Shown here piece by piece: positions 15,454 to 22,746 of a DNA stretch of 56,467 nt (position 1 is the stretch's first letter; each line of letters begins with the position of its first letter). The notes beneath the pieces were generated by a model that worked only from the letters and a program-made list of their open reading frames with translations, had not been told where the DNA came from and did no database searches. The DNA is from Curtobacterium sp. 'Ferrero' (GTDB taxonomy: Bacteria; Actinomycetota; Actinomycetes; Actinomycetales; Microbacteriaceae): the NCBI RefSeq assembly GCF_002412165.1, contig NZ_NXIA01000019.1, positions 1-56,467 of the forward strand, read 5' to 3'. Both the position numbers and the translations under genes were made by a program.

Positions 15454-15785
15454 GGGGCGGCCCCGTCCAGCTGGGCCGCGAGCGACCAGACCCGTGGCAG
15501 CCCGTCGTCGCCACCGGAGTAGTCGTCGTCGGCCTCGAGCAGCGGGTTGATCGTCGCCTGCCACTCGGCGTTGACCGGGTCGTCGGCGAGGGACCGGCGC
15601 ATCGCGCGGTAGTCCTCGACCTCGACGAGGTGCACGAGGTCCTGTCCGTCGCGCCAGATCGTCCAGTCGTGCACCCCGGCTGCGCGGAGCCGCTCGGCGA
15701 GCGCCGGCGGCACCGCGGCGTGCACGGCGTCGTAGGCGGCCTCGTTGCCGGCCCGCAGCCGGGTGCGCGAGAGGATGCGCTGCAC
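15450..15785 (-). CDS. L-rhamnose/L-fucose mutarotase (RhaM-like, DUF718)
   Basis: A 111-residue dimeric alpha/beta-barrel-type mutarotase of the RhaM/DUF718 family, which interconverts sugar anomers. Seen: the early RLRAGNEAAYDAVHAAVPPAL segment carrying the catalytic Tyr, GVHDWTIWRDGQDLVHLVEVEDY in the middle and MRRSLADDPVNAEWQATINPLL. Its GTG start shares one base with the fucosidase stop (TAGTG) and is preceded by AAGGGGG. Placement between fucosidase and dehydrogenase fits supplying the beta anomer used by the dehydrogenase. Confidence 0.9.
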   Translation of the reverse strand: MQRILSRTRLRAGNEAAYDAVHAAVPPALAERLRAAGVHDWTIWRDGQDLVHLVEVEDYRAMRRSLADDPVNAEWQATINPLLEADDDYSGGDDGLPRVWSLAAQLDGAAP

Positions 15786-17113
15786 TACGCCCCCTTCAGG
15801 AACAGTTCGACGACCGGGACGGCGACGTCCGGGCGGACCACCGGCAGGGTCAGGGTGAGGGTACCGGCGGGCTGTCCGCCGAGCCCGGTGTTCTGCGCGC
15901 GCGTCCCGGGCGGGATCTCGCGGAACCGGATCTCCGACGCGTCGTGGAGCAGTTGTGCGTAGGCCACCTTCCCGGCGAGGTCGGGCAGGTGCACGTGCTC
16001 GAACGGCCACGTGAACAGGTGCAGGTAGAGCCGGTCACCGCGCTGCGTGTAGACGGTCCCGGCCGGTGCACGGTACGACGACGGTCCGGCGCCGTACACG
16101 GAGCGGGCGTGTCGGTGCATCCACTCCCCCATGCCGGCGAGCGAGCGGCGAGCGACGGGGTCGAACTCGCCCCGCCCGGTGGGGCCGACGTTGAGCAGCA
16201 TGTTCCCGTTGTTCGAGATGCCGTCGACGAGCATGCGGACGAGCAGGTCGACGCTCTTCACGGTGAGGTTGTCGCGGTCGTACCCCCACGAGCCGTTGAA
16301 CGTCTGGCACGCCTCCCACGGCACCGGGACGCCGTCGACCTCCATCGGCTTGTCCGGCTGGTACTGCTCCGGCGTGACGATGTCACCCGGGATGTCGAGC
16401 CGGTCGTTGACGATGATGCCCGGCTGCAGCCGCTTCGTCAGCGCCATGAGCTCCTCGGACCCCCAGTCGTCGCGACCCTTGCCGCCCCAGCGGTCCTCGT
16501 GGTCGTTGTCGCGGTACGAGAAGTCGTAGAACAGGTAGTCGATCCGTCCGTACCCGGTGAGGAGTTCCTCGACCTGCCCGTGCAGGTACTCCCGGTAGCG
16601 GGCCATGTCGCGCCCCTCCTGCAGCCGGGCGATCTCCTCGGGGCTGTCGTCACGGCGCGGGTGCACCCCGTCGATCGTGAAGTCCGGGTGGTGCCAGTCG
16701 ATGAGCGAGTGGTAGAAGCCGATCCGGATGCCCTCGGCCCGGAAGGCGTCGACGAACTCGCGGACGATGTCGCGTCCGAAGCGGGTGTTGGTCGACTTGT
16801 AGTCGGTGAGCGCCGAGTCCCACAGGGCGAACCCCTCGTGGTGCTTCGTGGTGAGGACGGCGTACTTCATGCCGGCCTCGCGGGCACGACGGGCCCAGTC
16901 GGCGGGATCGAACAGGTCCGGGTCGAAGTGGTCGAAGTACTTCTGGTAGTCCTCGTCGGTGATGCGCTCCCGGTTCTTCACCCACTCGTGCCGGGCGGGC
17001 AGGGCGTAGAGCCCCCAGTGGATGAACATGCCGAACCGGTCGTGCGTGAACCAGGCGGGCAGCCCGTTCGCGTCGGTGTCGGTCTGCGGCGCTGCAGGTG
17101 CGGTGATGGTCAT
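15785..17113 (-). CDS. Alpha-L-fucosidase, glycoside hydrolase family 29
   Basis: A 442-residue GH29 enzyme that releases L-fucose from fucosylated glycans with retention. Family landmarks: FGMFIHWGLYALPARHEW (27-44), KYAVLTTKHHEGFALWDS (83-100), and IDYLFYDFS, where Asp197 is the probable nucleophile. SWGYDRDNLTVKSVDLLVRML and NGNMLLNVGPTGRGEF follow, then a small beta-rich C-terminal part. There is no signal peptide, so it should act in the cytosol on imported fuco-oligosaccharides, consistent with the adjacent ABC importer. The start at 17113 is the first ATG and gives a short unstructured lead. Confidence 0.94.
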   Translation of the reverse strand: MTITAPAAPQTDTDANGLPAWFTHDRFGMFIHWGLYALPARHEWVKNRERITDEDYQKYFDHFDPDLFDPADWARRAREAGMKYAVLTTKHHEGFALWDSALTDYKSTNTRFGRDIVREFVDAFRAEGIRIGFYHSLIDWHHPDFTIDGVHPRRDDSPEEIARLQEGRDMARYREYLHGQVEELLTGYGRIDYLFYDFSYRDNDHEDRWGGKGRDDWGSEELMALTKRLQPGIIVNDRLDIPGDIVTPEQYQPDKPMEVDGVPVPWEACQTFNGSWGYDRDNLTVKSVDLLVRMLVDGISNNGNMLLNVGPTGRGEFDPVARRSLAGMGEWMHRHARSVYGAGPSSYRAPAGTVYTQRGDRLYLHLFTWPFEHVHLPDLAGKVAYAQLLHDASEIRFREIPPGTRAQNTGLGGQPAGTLTLTLPVVRPDVAVPVVELFLKGA

Positions 17114-17195
17114 GTGGGCGAGTTTCCTTCCGTGGGGACGAACGGGGTCCGGGCGGGGGCCGGACAGGAGGCGCGGTGCGCGTGGACGGGGTCGG

Positions 17196-18116
17196 CTACC
17201 GGCCGCCGAGACCGGATGTGACGATCCCCTTGACGAGGTGCTTCTGCAGCAGGACGAGGAGGATGACGGTCGGGAGCATCGAGATGACGGAGGCCGCCAT
17301 CACGAGGTTCCACTCCGACCCCTGCTGCCCGAAGAACTGCTGCAGGCCGAGCGGGATGGTGCCGTGCGCGTTGACGTCGTTCACGACGACGAGGGGCCAG
17401 AGGAACGAGTTCCAGTACGAGATGAACGAGAACACCGCGAGGACGGCCATGGTCGGTCGGGCGAGCGGCATCATCACCGAGAAGAAGGTCCGGACCGGCC
17501 CGGCACCGTCGACGCGGGCGGCGTCGTCGAGCTCTTGCGGCACGGTGAGGAAGAACTGGCGGATGAGGAACGCGCCGAGCGCGGTGAACGCCCACGGCAC
17601 GATGAGCGCCTGGAAGGTGTCCACCCAGCCGAGGCCCTGCATCATCACGTACATCGGGATGACGAGCACGTCCTGCGGGATCATCAGCGTGACCAGGAAC
17701 AGCAGGAACACGGTGTTCCGGCCCCGCCAGCGCAGGCGGGAGAACGCGTACCCGGAGAGCACGGCGACGACGACGTTGATCGCGGTACCGGCAGCGGCCA
17801 CGAAGATCCCGTTGAGGATGAACCGTGCGAACGGCAGGTACGTGAACGCCTGGACGTAGTTCTGCCACTCGATCGACCGCCCCCACAGGGTCGGCGGCGT
17901 CGTGAACACCTGGTCGGCGGGCTTGAGGCTCGTCGCCACCATGTAGACGAGCGGGGCGACGAACAGCAGCGCGACGAGGCAGAGCAGCGCGTAGCCGATC
18001 GCGTGCCGCACCCGGCCGGGCCGCGGTGCCGAGGCCGTCCGGGACACCGCGCGGGGGTTGACGGTGCGGTTGGAGGTCGTGAACCCGCCGGCGCGGGGTC
18101 GGGTCAGCTCACTCAT
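17196..18116 (-). CDS. Carbohydrate ABC transporter permease (MalG type)
   Basis: A 306-residue CUT1-family inner-membrane permease with six predicted helices, beginning with HAIGYALLCLVALLFVAPLVYM. The conserved EAA loop (LDDAARVDGAGPVRTFFSVMMPLARP) docks the ATPase. The typical C-terminus LLQKHLVKGIVTSG is present. It overlaps the partner permease by 8 nt. No sugar-ABC ATPase is encoded in the locus, so a shared MsiK-like ATPase elsewhere is expected. Likely cargo: fucose or fucosylated oligosaccharides. Confidence 0.93.
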   Translation of the reverse strand: MSELTRPRAGGFTTSNRTVNPRAVSRTASAPRPGRVRHAIGYALLCLVALLFVAPLVYMVATSLKPADQVFTTPPTLWGRSIEWQNYVQAFTYLPFARFILNGIFVAAAGTAINVVVAVLSGYAFSRLRWRGRNTVFLLFLVTLMIPQDVLVIPMYVMMQGLGWVDTFQALIVPWAFTALGAFLIRQFFLTVPQELDDAARVDGAGPVRTFFSVMMPLARPTMAVLAVFSFISYWNSFLWPLVVVNDVNAHGTIPLGLQQFFGQQGSEWNLVMAASVISMLPTVILLVLLQKHLVKGIVTSGLGGR

Positions 18117-19077
18117 AGTGCACCCAACGCTTCTGTCCGAGGAACTGGACGGCCGTGATCCCGAGGATGATGACGAAGAGCACCCACGCGCCGGCCGACG
18201 CGAGCCCGAGCTGCTGGTTCTGGAAGCCCGTGTTGTAGATGTACTGCACGAGGGTCTCCGTCGCCGTCCCGGGTCCGCCCTTGGTGAGGACGAACGGCTG
18301 GACGAACACCTGGAACGACGTGATCAGGGTCATCATCGTCGCGAAGAACACCGACGGCGAGATGAGCGGGAACTTGATCGCCCAGAACGTCTGCCACGCG
18401 TTCGCGCCGTCGAGCTGCGACGCCTCGATCTGGTTCTCCGGGACGGCGTCGAGGGCCGCGGAGAAGATGAGCATGTTGTACCCGAAGCCCTGCCAGACGC
18501 TCATCGCGACGATCGCCAGCATCGCCCAGTGCTCGTCGGCGAGGAAGTTCGGCGCCCCGACACCGACCGTGGAGCGGAGGCTCGCGTCGATCGCCCCGCC
18601 GGGCTGGTACAGCATCCGCCAGACCACGACGTTCGCGATGATCGGCGTGATCGTCGGGATGAAGAAGAGCACCCGGAAGACGTGCCGGCCGGCGATCCGC
18701 GGCGTCAGCCAGGCGGCGAGTCCGAGGGAGACGACCAGGTTGAGCGGGACGTACAGCACGACGAAGAGCGTCGTGTTGAGCGTGACCGTGCGGAACACCG
18801 GGTCGGAGAACAGCCGGGCGTAGTTCTCGATGCCGGCCCAGCTGCGCTCGCCGAGCATCGGCCAGTTCATGAAGCTGACCACGAGCGAAGCGAGGATCGG
18901 GAACGCCGTGAACGCGACGAGCCCGAGGGAGTGGGGTGCGGCGAACGCCGCGCCCCACCACGATCGTCGGCCGACGGCGCCCGGGGTGTCGTCACCCCGG
19001 CGGCGGGGTGTTGCCGCCCGGGTGGCGGTCGCCGTCGCGACGGCGGGTGCCGCGGGCGGGTCCTGGATGGTGGTCAT
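18109..19077 (-). CDS. Carbohydrate ABC transporter permease (MalF type)
   Basis: A 322-residue CUT1 permease that pairs with the MalG-type subunit. A Thr/Ala/Arg-rich cytoplasmic lead of about 40 residues precedes six membrane helices (first: SLGLVAFTAFPILASLVVSF). The EAA loop reads EASQLDGANAWQTFWAIKFPLISP. The ending LFVIILGITAVQFLGQKRWVHYE is typical. It lies 108 nt after the binding-protein gene; a strong hairpin (19126-19168) sits in that gap and could reduce permease expression relative to the binding protein. Confidence 0.93.
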   Translation of the reverse strand: MTTIQDPPAAPAVATATATRAATPRRRGDDTPGAVGRRSWWGAAFAAPHSLGLVAFTAFPILASLVVSFMNWPMLGERSWAGIENYARLFSDPVFRTVTLNTTLFVVLYVPLNLVVSLGLAAWLTPRIAGRHVFRVLFFIPTITPIIANVVVWRMLYQPGGAIDASLRSTVGVGAPNFLADEHWAMLAIVAMSVWQGFGYNMLIFSAALDAVPENQIEASQLDGANAWQTFWAIKFPLISPSVFFATMMTLITSFQVFVQPFVLTKGGPGTATETLVQYIYNTGFQNQQLGLASAGAWVLFVIILGITAVQFLGQKRWVHYE

Positions 19078-19125
19078 GCGACGACCTCCTCGTCGTTCAC
19101 GCGGTCCTGATCCGAGGGATGGGGC

Positions 19126-19168
19126 GGACGGGAGGCGGTGCTCGCGACGTGAGCACCGCCTCCAGTCC
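19126..19168. repeat. Palindromic element, copy A (within the fucose operon)
   Basis: Arms of 18 bases (19126-19143 with 19151-19168), the inner 13 bp perfect, with loop GCGACGT. A member of the GGACGGGAGGCG palindrome family. It lies between the sugar-binding protein and permease genes, where intra-operon palindromes often stabilise the upstream message and attenuate downstream expression. Confidence 0.8.
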
Positions 19169-19185
19169 GGCGGTTGGTGCGCTGG

Positions 19186-20424
19186 CTACTGGGTTCCGAG
19201 CTGGCTCGCGATGGACGACATGGCCTCCTTGCCGGAGGTCTGGCCGTTCACCGCCTGCAGGGCGTACTGCGTGAAGAGCTGGGACAGCTGGTCGCTCTGC
19301 TTGTTCCCGAGGAGCGGCGACGACTTCGCCAGCGCCGCCTTGAGCGCGGTCTCGGCGCCGTCGATGCCGGCGCTGGAGTACCAGGCGCCCTGCGCCGCGG
19401 TGCGGGCGGGGAAGGCCCGGCCCTGCTCGGCGAGCGACGTCAGGACCTTCTCGCTGGTCATGGTCTCCACCGCCTTGAAGGCCTGCTCGGGGTACTTGCA
19501 CTGCTTCGAGATGCCGAAGCCGGAACCCGCCGCGAACGTCGACGGACCCGAGGTGCCGGACGGGAGCGTCGTGACGCCGAGGTCGAACTTCACCTTGGCC
19601 TTCTGGCTGATGAGCGACCACGGCCCGTCGGTGTACATCGCGACCTTGCCGGAGGCGAAGTCGTTGCCGGGCTGGGACGTGTCGGACGACGCCTGGGTGG
19701 CGTAGCCGTCCTTGACCAGGCTGCCGAGCCAGTCGAGCCCCTTCGCGAAGTCGCCGTTCGTCGGGTCGAGCTCCCCCTTCGTCGTGACCACCCTGCCGCC
19801 GTTGTAGCCGTAGACCATCGACTCGAGGTTGAGGTCCCCGACCGTCGACCCGAACATGGTGTCGCCCTTGGCCTTGAGCGCGGCGCCGGTCTTCTCGAAG
19901 TCGTCGACCGTCCACCCGGGCTCCGGGTCGGACACCCCGGCCGCCTTGAGCATGTCCTTGTTGTAGAACATCATGATGGGCCCGGTGTCGTAGGGCAGAC
20001 CGTAGAGCTTGCCGTCCACCTTCATGCCGTTCAACGCCGTGCTGTCGAAAGCGGAGAGGTCGAGGCCGGCCTTCTCGGCCAGGTCGTCGAGCGGCAGGAG
20101 CGAGGACGTGTAGTTCGCCGCACGCAGGGACTGCATGCTCACCACGCACTGCGCGCTCCCGCCGCTGAGCTGGGCGCTGAGCTTCGTGAAGTAGTTCTCG
20201 AACGGGGCGCCCTGGATCGTCAGGGTGATGCCGTCCTCGCTCTTGACCGTGTCGGCGACCTTCTGCCAGGCGGCCTGGTCCTCCTTGCCGGCGATCCACA
20301 TGGACCAGGTGAGCGAGTCCTTCGATTGGCTGCCACCGGCGCTGCTGCCGGAGGAGCAGCCGGTGAGCACGAGGGCCGCGGCGGCCGCGGCCGCCATCCC
20401 CGCGATGAGTCGTCGTCGTTGCAT
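19186..20424 (-). CDS. Sugar ABC transporter substrate-binding lipoprotein
   Basis: A 412-residue family-1 extracellular solute-binding protein. The signal peptide (MQRRRLIAGMAAAAAAALVL) ends in lipobox LTGC, followed by a Ser/Gly linker, so it is anchored outside the membrane. Conserved features: LTWSMWIAGKEDQAAWQ after the linker, KLYGLPYDTGPIMMFYNKDML and KVAMYTDGPWSLI. The ATG at 20424 has GGAG six bases upstream; the in-frame GTG at 20436 would place GGAG against the start. It delivers substrate, inferred to be fuco-oligosaccharide or fucose, to the two permeases. Confidence 0.93.
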   Translation of the reverse strand: MQRRRLIAGMAAAAAAALVLTGCSSGSSAGGSQSKDSLTWSMWIAGKEDQAAWQKVADTVKSEDGITLTIQGAPFENYFTKLSAQLSGGSAQCVVSMQSLRAANYTSSLLPLDDLAEKAGLDLSAFDSTALNGMKVDGKLYGLPYDTGPIMMFYNKDMLKAAGVSDPEPGWTVDDFEKTGAALKAKGDTMFGSTVGDLNLESMVYGYNGGRVVTTKGELDPTNGDFAKGLDWLGSLVKDGYATQASSDTSQPGNDFASGKVAMYTDGPWSLISQKAKVKFDLGVTTLPSGTSGPSTFAAGSGFGISKQCKYPEQAFKAVETMTSEKVLTSLAEQGRAFPARTAAQGAWYSSAGIDGAETALKAALAKSSPLLGNKQSDQLSQLFTQYALQAVNGQTSGKEAMSSIASQLGTQ

Positions 20425-20474
20425 CGGTGTCTCCACTCCGTCGTGGTGATCGGGATCGGGATCGGTCGGGTTCC

Positions 20475-21818
20475 TCAGGCGACGACCCGGGCGGTGTCGC
20501 GCACCGGGGAGCCCGGTGCCGTCGCCGCCCAGACCGGACCGTCGGGGTAGGTGTGGGTGTCGAGGGAGTCGGCGTGCATCTCGGTGCCGGCTCCCGGGGT
20601 GGTCGGCGGCCAGTAGCGGCCGTCGTGCACGTCGACCGGTGTCACGAAGTGCTCGTGCAGGTGGTCGACGAACTCGATGCAGCGAGTGTCGAGGTCACCG
20701 CTCAGGGCGACCGCGTCGAACATCGACAGGTGCTGGACGGCCTCGCACAGTCCCACTCCTCCGGCGTGCGGGCAGACCCGGACGCCGTGCTCGGCGGCGA
20801 GCAGCAGGATCGCGAGGTTCTCGTTGACACCGGCGACCCGGGTGGCGTCGATCTGCAGGACGCTCATGGCGTTCGCCTGGATCAGCTGCTTCGCCACCAC
20901 CCGGTTCGCCATGTGCTCACCCGTCGCGACCGGGATCGGGGCGATCCGGCGGGCGATCTCGGCGTGCGCGAGCACGTCGTCGGGGCTGGTCGGCTCCTCG
21001 ACCCAGGCGATGTCGAACGGGCGGAGCCGCTCCACCCAGGCCACGGCCTCGTCGACGTCCCAGCGCTGGTTCGCGTCAACGGCGATGCGGACGTCCGGGC
21101 CGACGGTGGCGCGCGCGAGAGCCGTGCGCCGAACGTCCTCGTCGACGTCCACGCCGACCTTCAGCTTGATCTGGGTGAACCCGTCGGCGACGGCCTCGCG
21201 GCACAGGCGCACGAGTTTGTCGTCGTCGTAGCCCAGCCAGCCGGGGGTCGTCGTGTACGCGGGGTACCCCTCGGCCTCGAGCCGTCGGCGTCGCTCGGCT
21301 CGGAGCGGCTCGGCGTCGCGGAGCAGCTGGAGGGCCCGTTCCGGCGTGATCGCGTCGGTGAGGTACCGGAAGTCGACGAGGTCGACGAGCTCCTCCGGGG
21401 TCATCTCGGCGAGGAGCGCCCAGAGCGGCTGTCCGGCGCGCTTGGCCTTGAGGTCCCACAGGGCGTTCACGACCGCGCCGATGGCCATGTGCATGACGCC
21501 CTTCTCCGGGCCGAGCCAGCGCAGCTGCGAGTCGTGCACGAGGCTCCGCCAGGTCGCGCCCATGTCGGCGAGGAGCGCCTCGGCGGAGTGTCCCACCACG
21601 TGGTCCCGGAGCGCCGCGATCGCCGCCTCCTGCACCTCGTTGCCGCGTCCGATCGTGAAGACGAAGGCGGCCCCGACGTGGGGCTCGAGTGCGTCGGTGG
21701 TGAGCTCCACGTACGCGGCGGAGTAGTCGGGTGCGGGGTTCATCGCGTCGGAGCCGTCGTGGTCCCGCGAGGTGGGGAAGCGGACGTCCCGGACGCGCAA
21801 CCCGGTGATGCGGCTCAT
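20475..21818 (-). CDS. L-fuconate dehydratase (enolase superfamily)
   Basis: A 447-residue mandelate-racemase-group enolase-superfamily enzyme that dehydrates L-fuconate to 2-keto-3-deoxy-L-fuconate. Active-site residues are visible: Lys218 and Lys220 (QIKLKVG), metal ligands Asp248 (VDANQRW), Glu274 (WVEEP) and Glu301 (ATGEH), and the general acid His351 (CPHAGG). From memory these fall at the same numbers as in the Xanthomonas campestris enzyme, and total length matches that family. The ATG at 21818 follows AGGAGA. It is the first gene of the seven-gene minus-strand fucose operon, with a promoter and operator directly upstream. It is the firmest functional anchor for the locus. Confidence 0.94.
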   Translation of the reverse strand: MSRITGLRVRDVRFPTSRDHDGSDAMNPAPDYSAAYVELTTDALEPHVGAAFVFTIGRGNEVQEAAIAALRDHVVGHSAEALLADMGATWRSLVHDSQLRWLGPEKGVMHMAIGAVVNALWDLKAKRAGQPLWALLAEMTPEELVDLVDFRYLTDAITPERALQLLRDAEPLRAERRRRLEAEGYPAYTTTPGWLGYDDDKLVRLCREAVADGFTQIKLKVGVDVDEDVRRTALARATVGPDVRIAVDANQRWDVDEAVAWVERLRPFDIAWVEEPTSPDDVLAHAEIARRIAPIPVATGEHMANRVVAKQLIQANAMSVLQIDATRVAGVNENLAILLLAAEHGVRVCPHAGGVGLCEAVQHLSMFDAVALSGDLDTRCIEFVDHLHEHFVTPVDVHDGRYWPPTTPGAGTEMHADSLDTHTYPDGPVWAATAPGSPVRDTARVVA

Positions 21819-21860
21819 CGTGTCTCCTGCCCGTCCGGTCGTCGTCGACCGAACGAGCCC

Positions 21861-21889
21861 ATCGAAACATCCGATGTCTCTTGCGTCAA
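21861..21889 (-). promoter_or_regulatory. Predicted promoter of the fucose minus-strand operon
   Basis: Read on the minus strand, TTGACG (21884-21889), a 17-nt spacer and TTCGAT (21861-21866). The operator dyad at 21864-21880 fills the spacer, so a bound regulator would exclude RNA polymerase. A start site near 21853 would give a leader of about 35 nt. Confidence 0.6.
21864..21880 (-). promoter_or_regulatory. Predicted fucose operator, site C
   Basis: On the minus strand GAGACATCGGATGTTTC, a near-perfect dyad (7 of 8 arm positions). It matches sites A (10585-10601) and B (11535-11551) and lies between the -35 and -10 of the dehydratase promoter. Confidence 0.7.
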
Positions 21890-21957
21890 GAGGCAATATG
21901 GTCCCGAAAGCGAACCATCAGGCATGGATTGGTCGGATGCATGCCCGAAGTCCGGAA

Positions 21958-22001
21958 CGGACGGGAGGCGCGTGGCGGACCCGCCACGCGCCTCCCGTCC
22001 G
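21958..22001. repeat. Palindromic element, copy B (terminator-like)
   Basis: Perfect 21-bp inverted repeat with a 2-nt centre, core GGACGGGAGGCGCGTGGCGG. It lies 22 nt past the tetR stop and upstream of the fucose operon promoter, so it probably terminates the exporter/tetR transcript. Confidence 0.85.
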
Positions 22002-22022
22002 ACAGTCCCGGCCTCCGGCGTC

Positions 22023-22688
22023 TCAGACGGAACCGAGCCGGACCATCTCGCGGACCACCTGCCGCAGTCGCTCGGCCAGTTGCTGCCGGGAGTCCGTCGC
22101 GCTCCGGTGCACGGCCTCGATGACGGCGGCCATCACGAGGGTGACCGCGGTCCGTGCGTCGTCCGCCCCGGTGCGCTCGGACGCGACCGCGTGGACGGCG
22201 AGCCGGGTGTCGGCCATCCACTGGAGCATGGTCGGCACCAGCTCCGGCCGCGCGCGGACGAGGGCCTTCGCGCGGCGGTGGTCCTCGGGCAGGACGACCG
22301 TCCGCGCGACCAGGTCGCAGAGGTCCGCGACGATCGGTCCGTCCGCCGCGAGGAAGGCGGCTCGGGCGTCGTCCGGCACCGTCGGCGCCGGGAGCCCGAG
22401 CGCCGCGTGCCCCTTCGACGGGAAGTAGTTGAAGAACGTGCGCGACGACACCCCTGCACGCGCGCAGATCTCCTCGACGGTGGCGGCCAGGCCGTGCTCG
22501 GTGACGAGGTCGGCTGCCGCCTCGTGGATCGCCTGCCAGGTCCGCTGCTTCTTGCGTTCGCGCAGACCGGCCTCGGCCGGCGTGCTGGCCTCATGCGGCG
22601 TGCTGGCCTCGTGCGCTGCCTGCGCACCGGTCGCTGCTGCGCGGCCGGTCACCGCTGCGCGGCCGGTCACTGTTGCTGTGCTGCTCAT
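22023..22688 (-). CDS. TetR-family regulator of the adjacent drug exporter
   Basis: A 221-residue TetR-family repressor. The DNA-binding domain begins near residue 42 (LRERKKQRTWQAIHEAAADLV), with helix-turn-helix TVEEICARAGVSSRTFFNYFPSK. The C-terminal ligand domain is divergent, as usual. The first 40 residues are low-complexity and contain two small tandem repeats (TGRAAVTGRAA and HEASTPHEASTP), each reflecting 18-bp DNA duplications; the true start could be further in. The gene follows the DHA2 exporter on the same strand after a strong hairpin, an arrangement suggesting autoregulated repression of the pump. Confidence 0.88.
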   Translation of the reverse strand: MSSTATVTGRAAVTGRAAATGAQAAHEASTPHEASTPAEAGLRERKKQRTWQAIHEAAADLVTEHGLAATVEEICARAGVSSRTFFNYFPSKGHAALGLPAPTVPDDARAAFLAADGPIVADLCDLVARTVVLPEDHRRAKALVRARPELVPTMLQWMADTRLAVHAVASERTGADDARTAVTLVMAAVIEAVHRSATDSRQQLAERLRQVVREMVRLGSV

Positions 22689-22707
22689 GCGTTGCTCCGG
22701 GTCGTGG

Positions 22708-22740
22708 CGGGGCCTCCCACCGGGTTGGTGGGAGGCCCCG
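22708..22740 (-). terminator. Hairpin between exporter and tetR
   Basis: Perfect 14-bp inverted repeat (22708-22721 and 22727-22740) with loop GGGTT, 7 nt after the exporter stop and 19 nt before the tetR start. It may terminate or attenuate read-through into tetR. Confidence 0.75.
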
Positions 22741-22746
22741 GTCGCC

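Noticed and set aside
21958..22740. tetR flanked by inverted repeats as an insertion sequence
   Set aside because: The two hairpins (21958-22001 and 22708-22740) have different arm sequences and no transposase is present; they behave as separate terminators.
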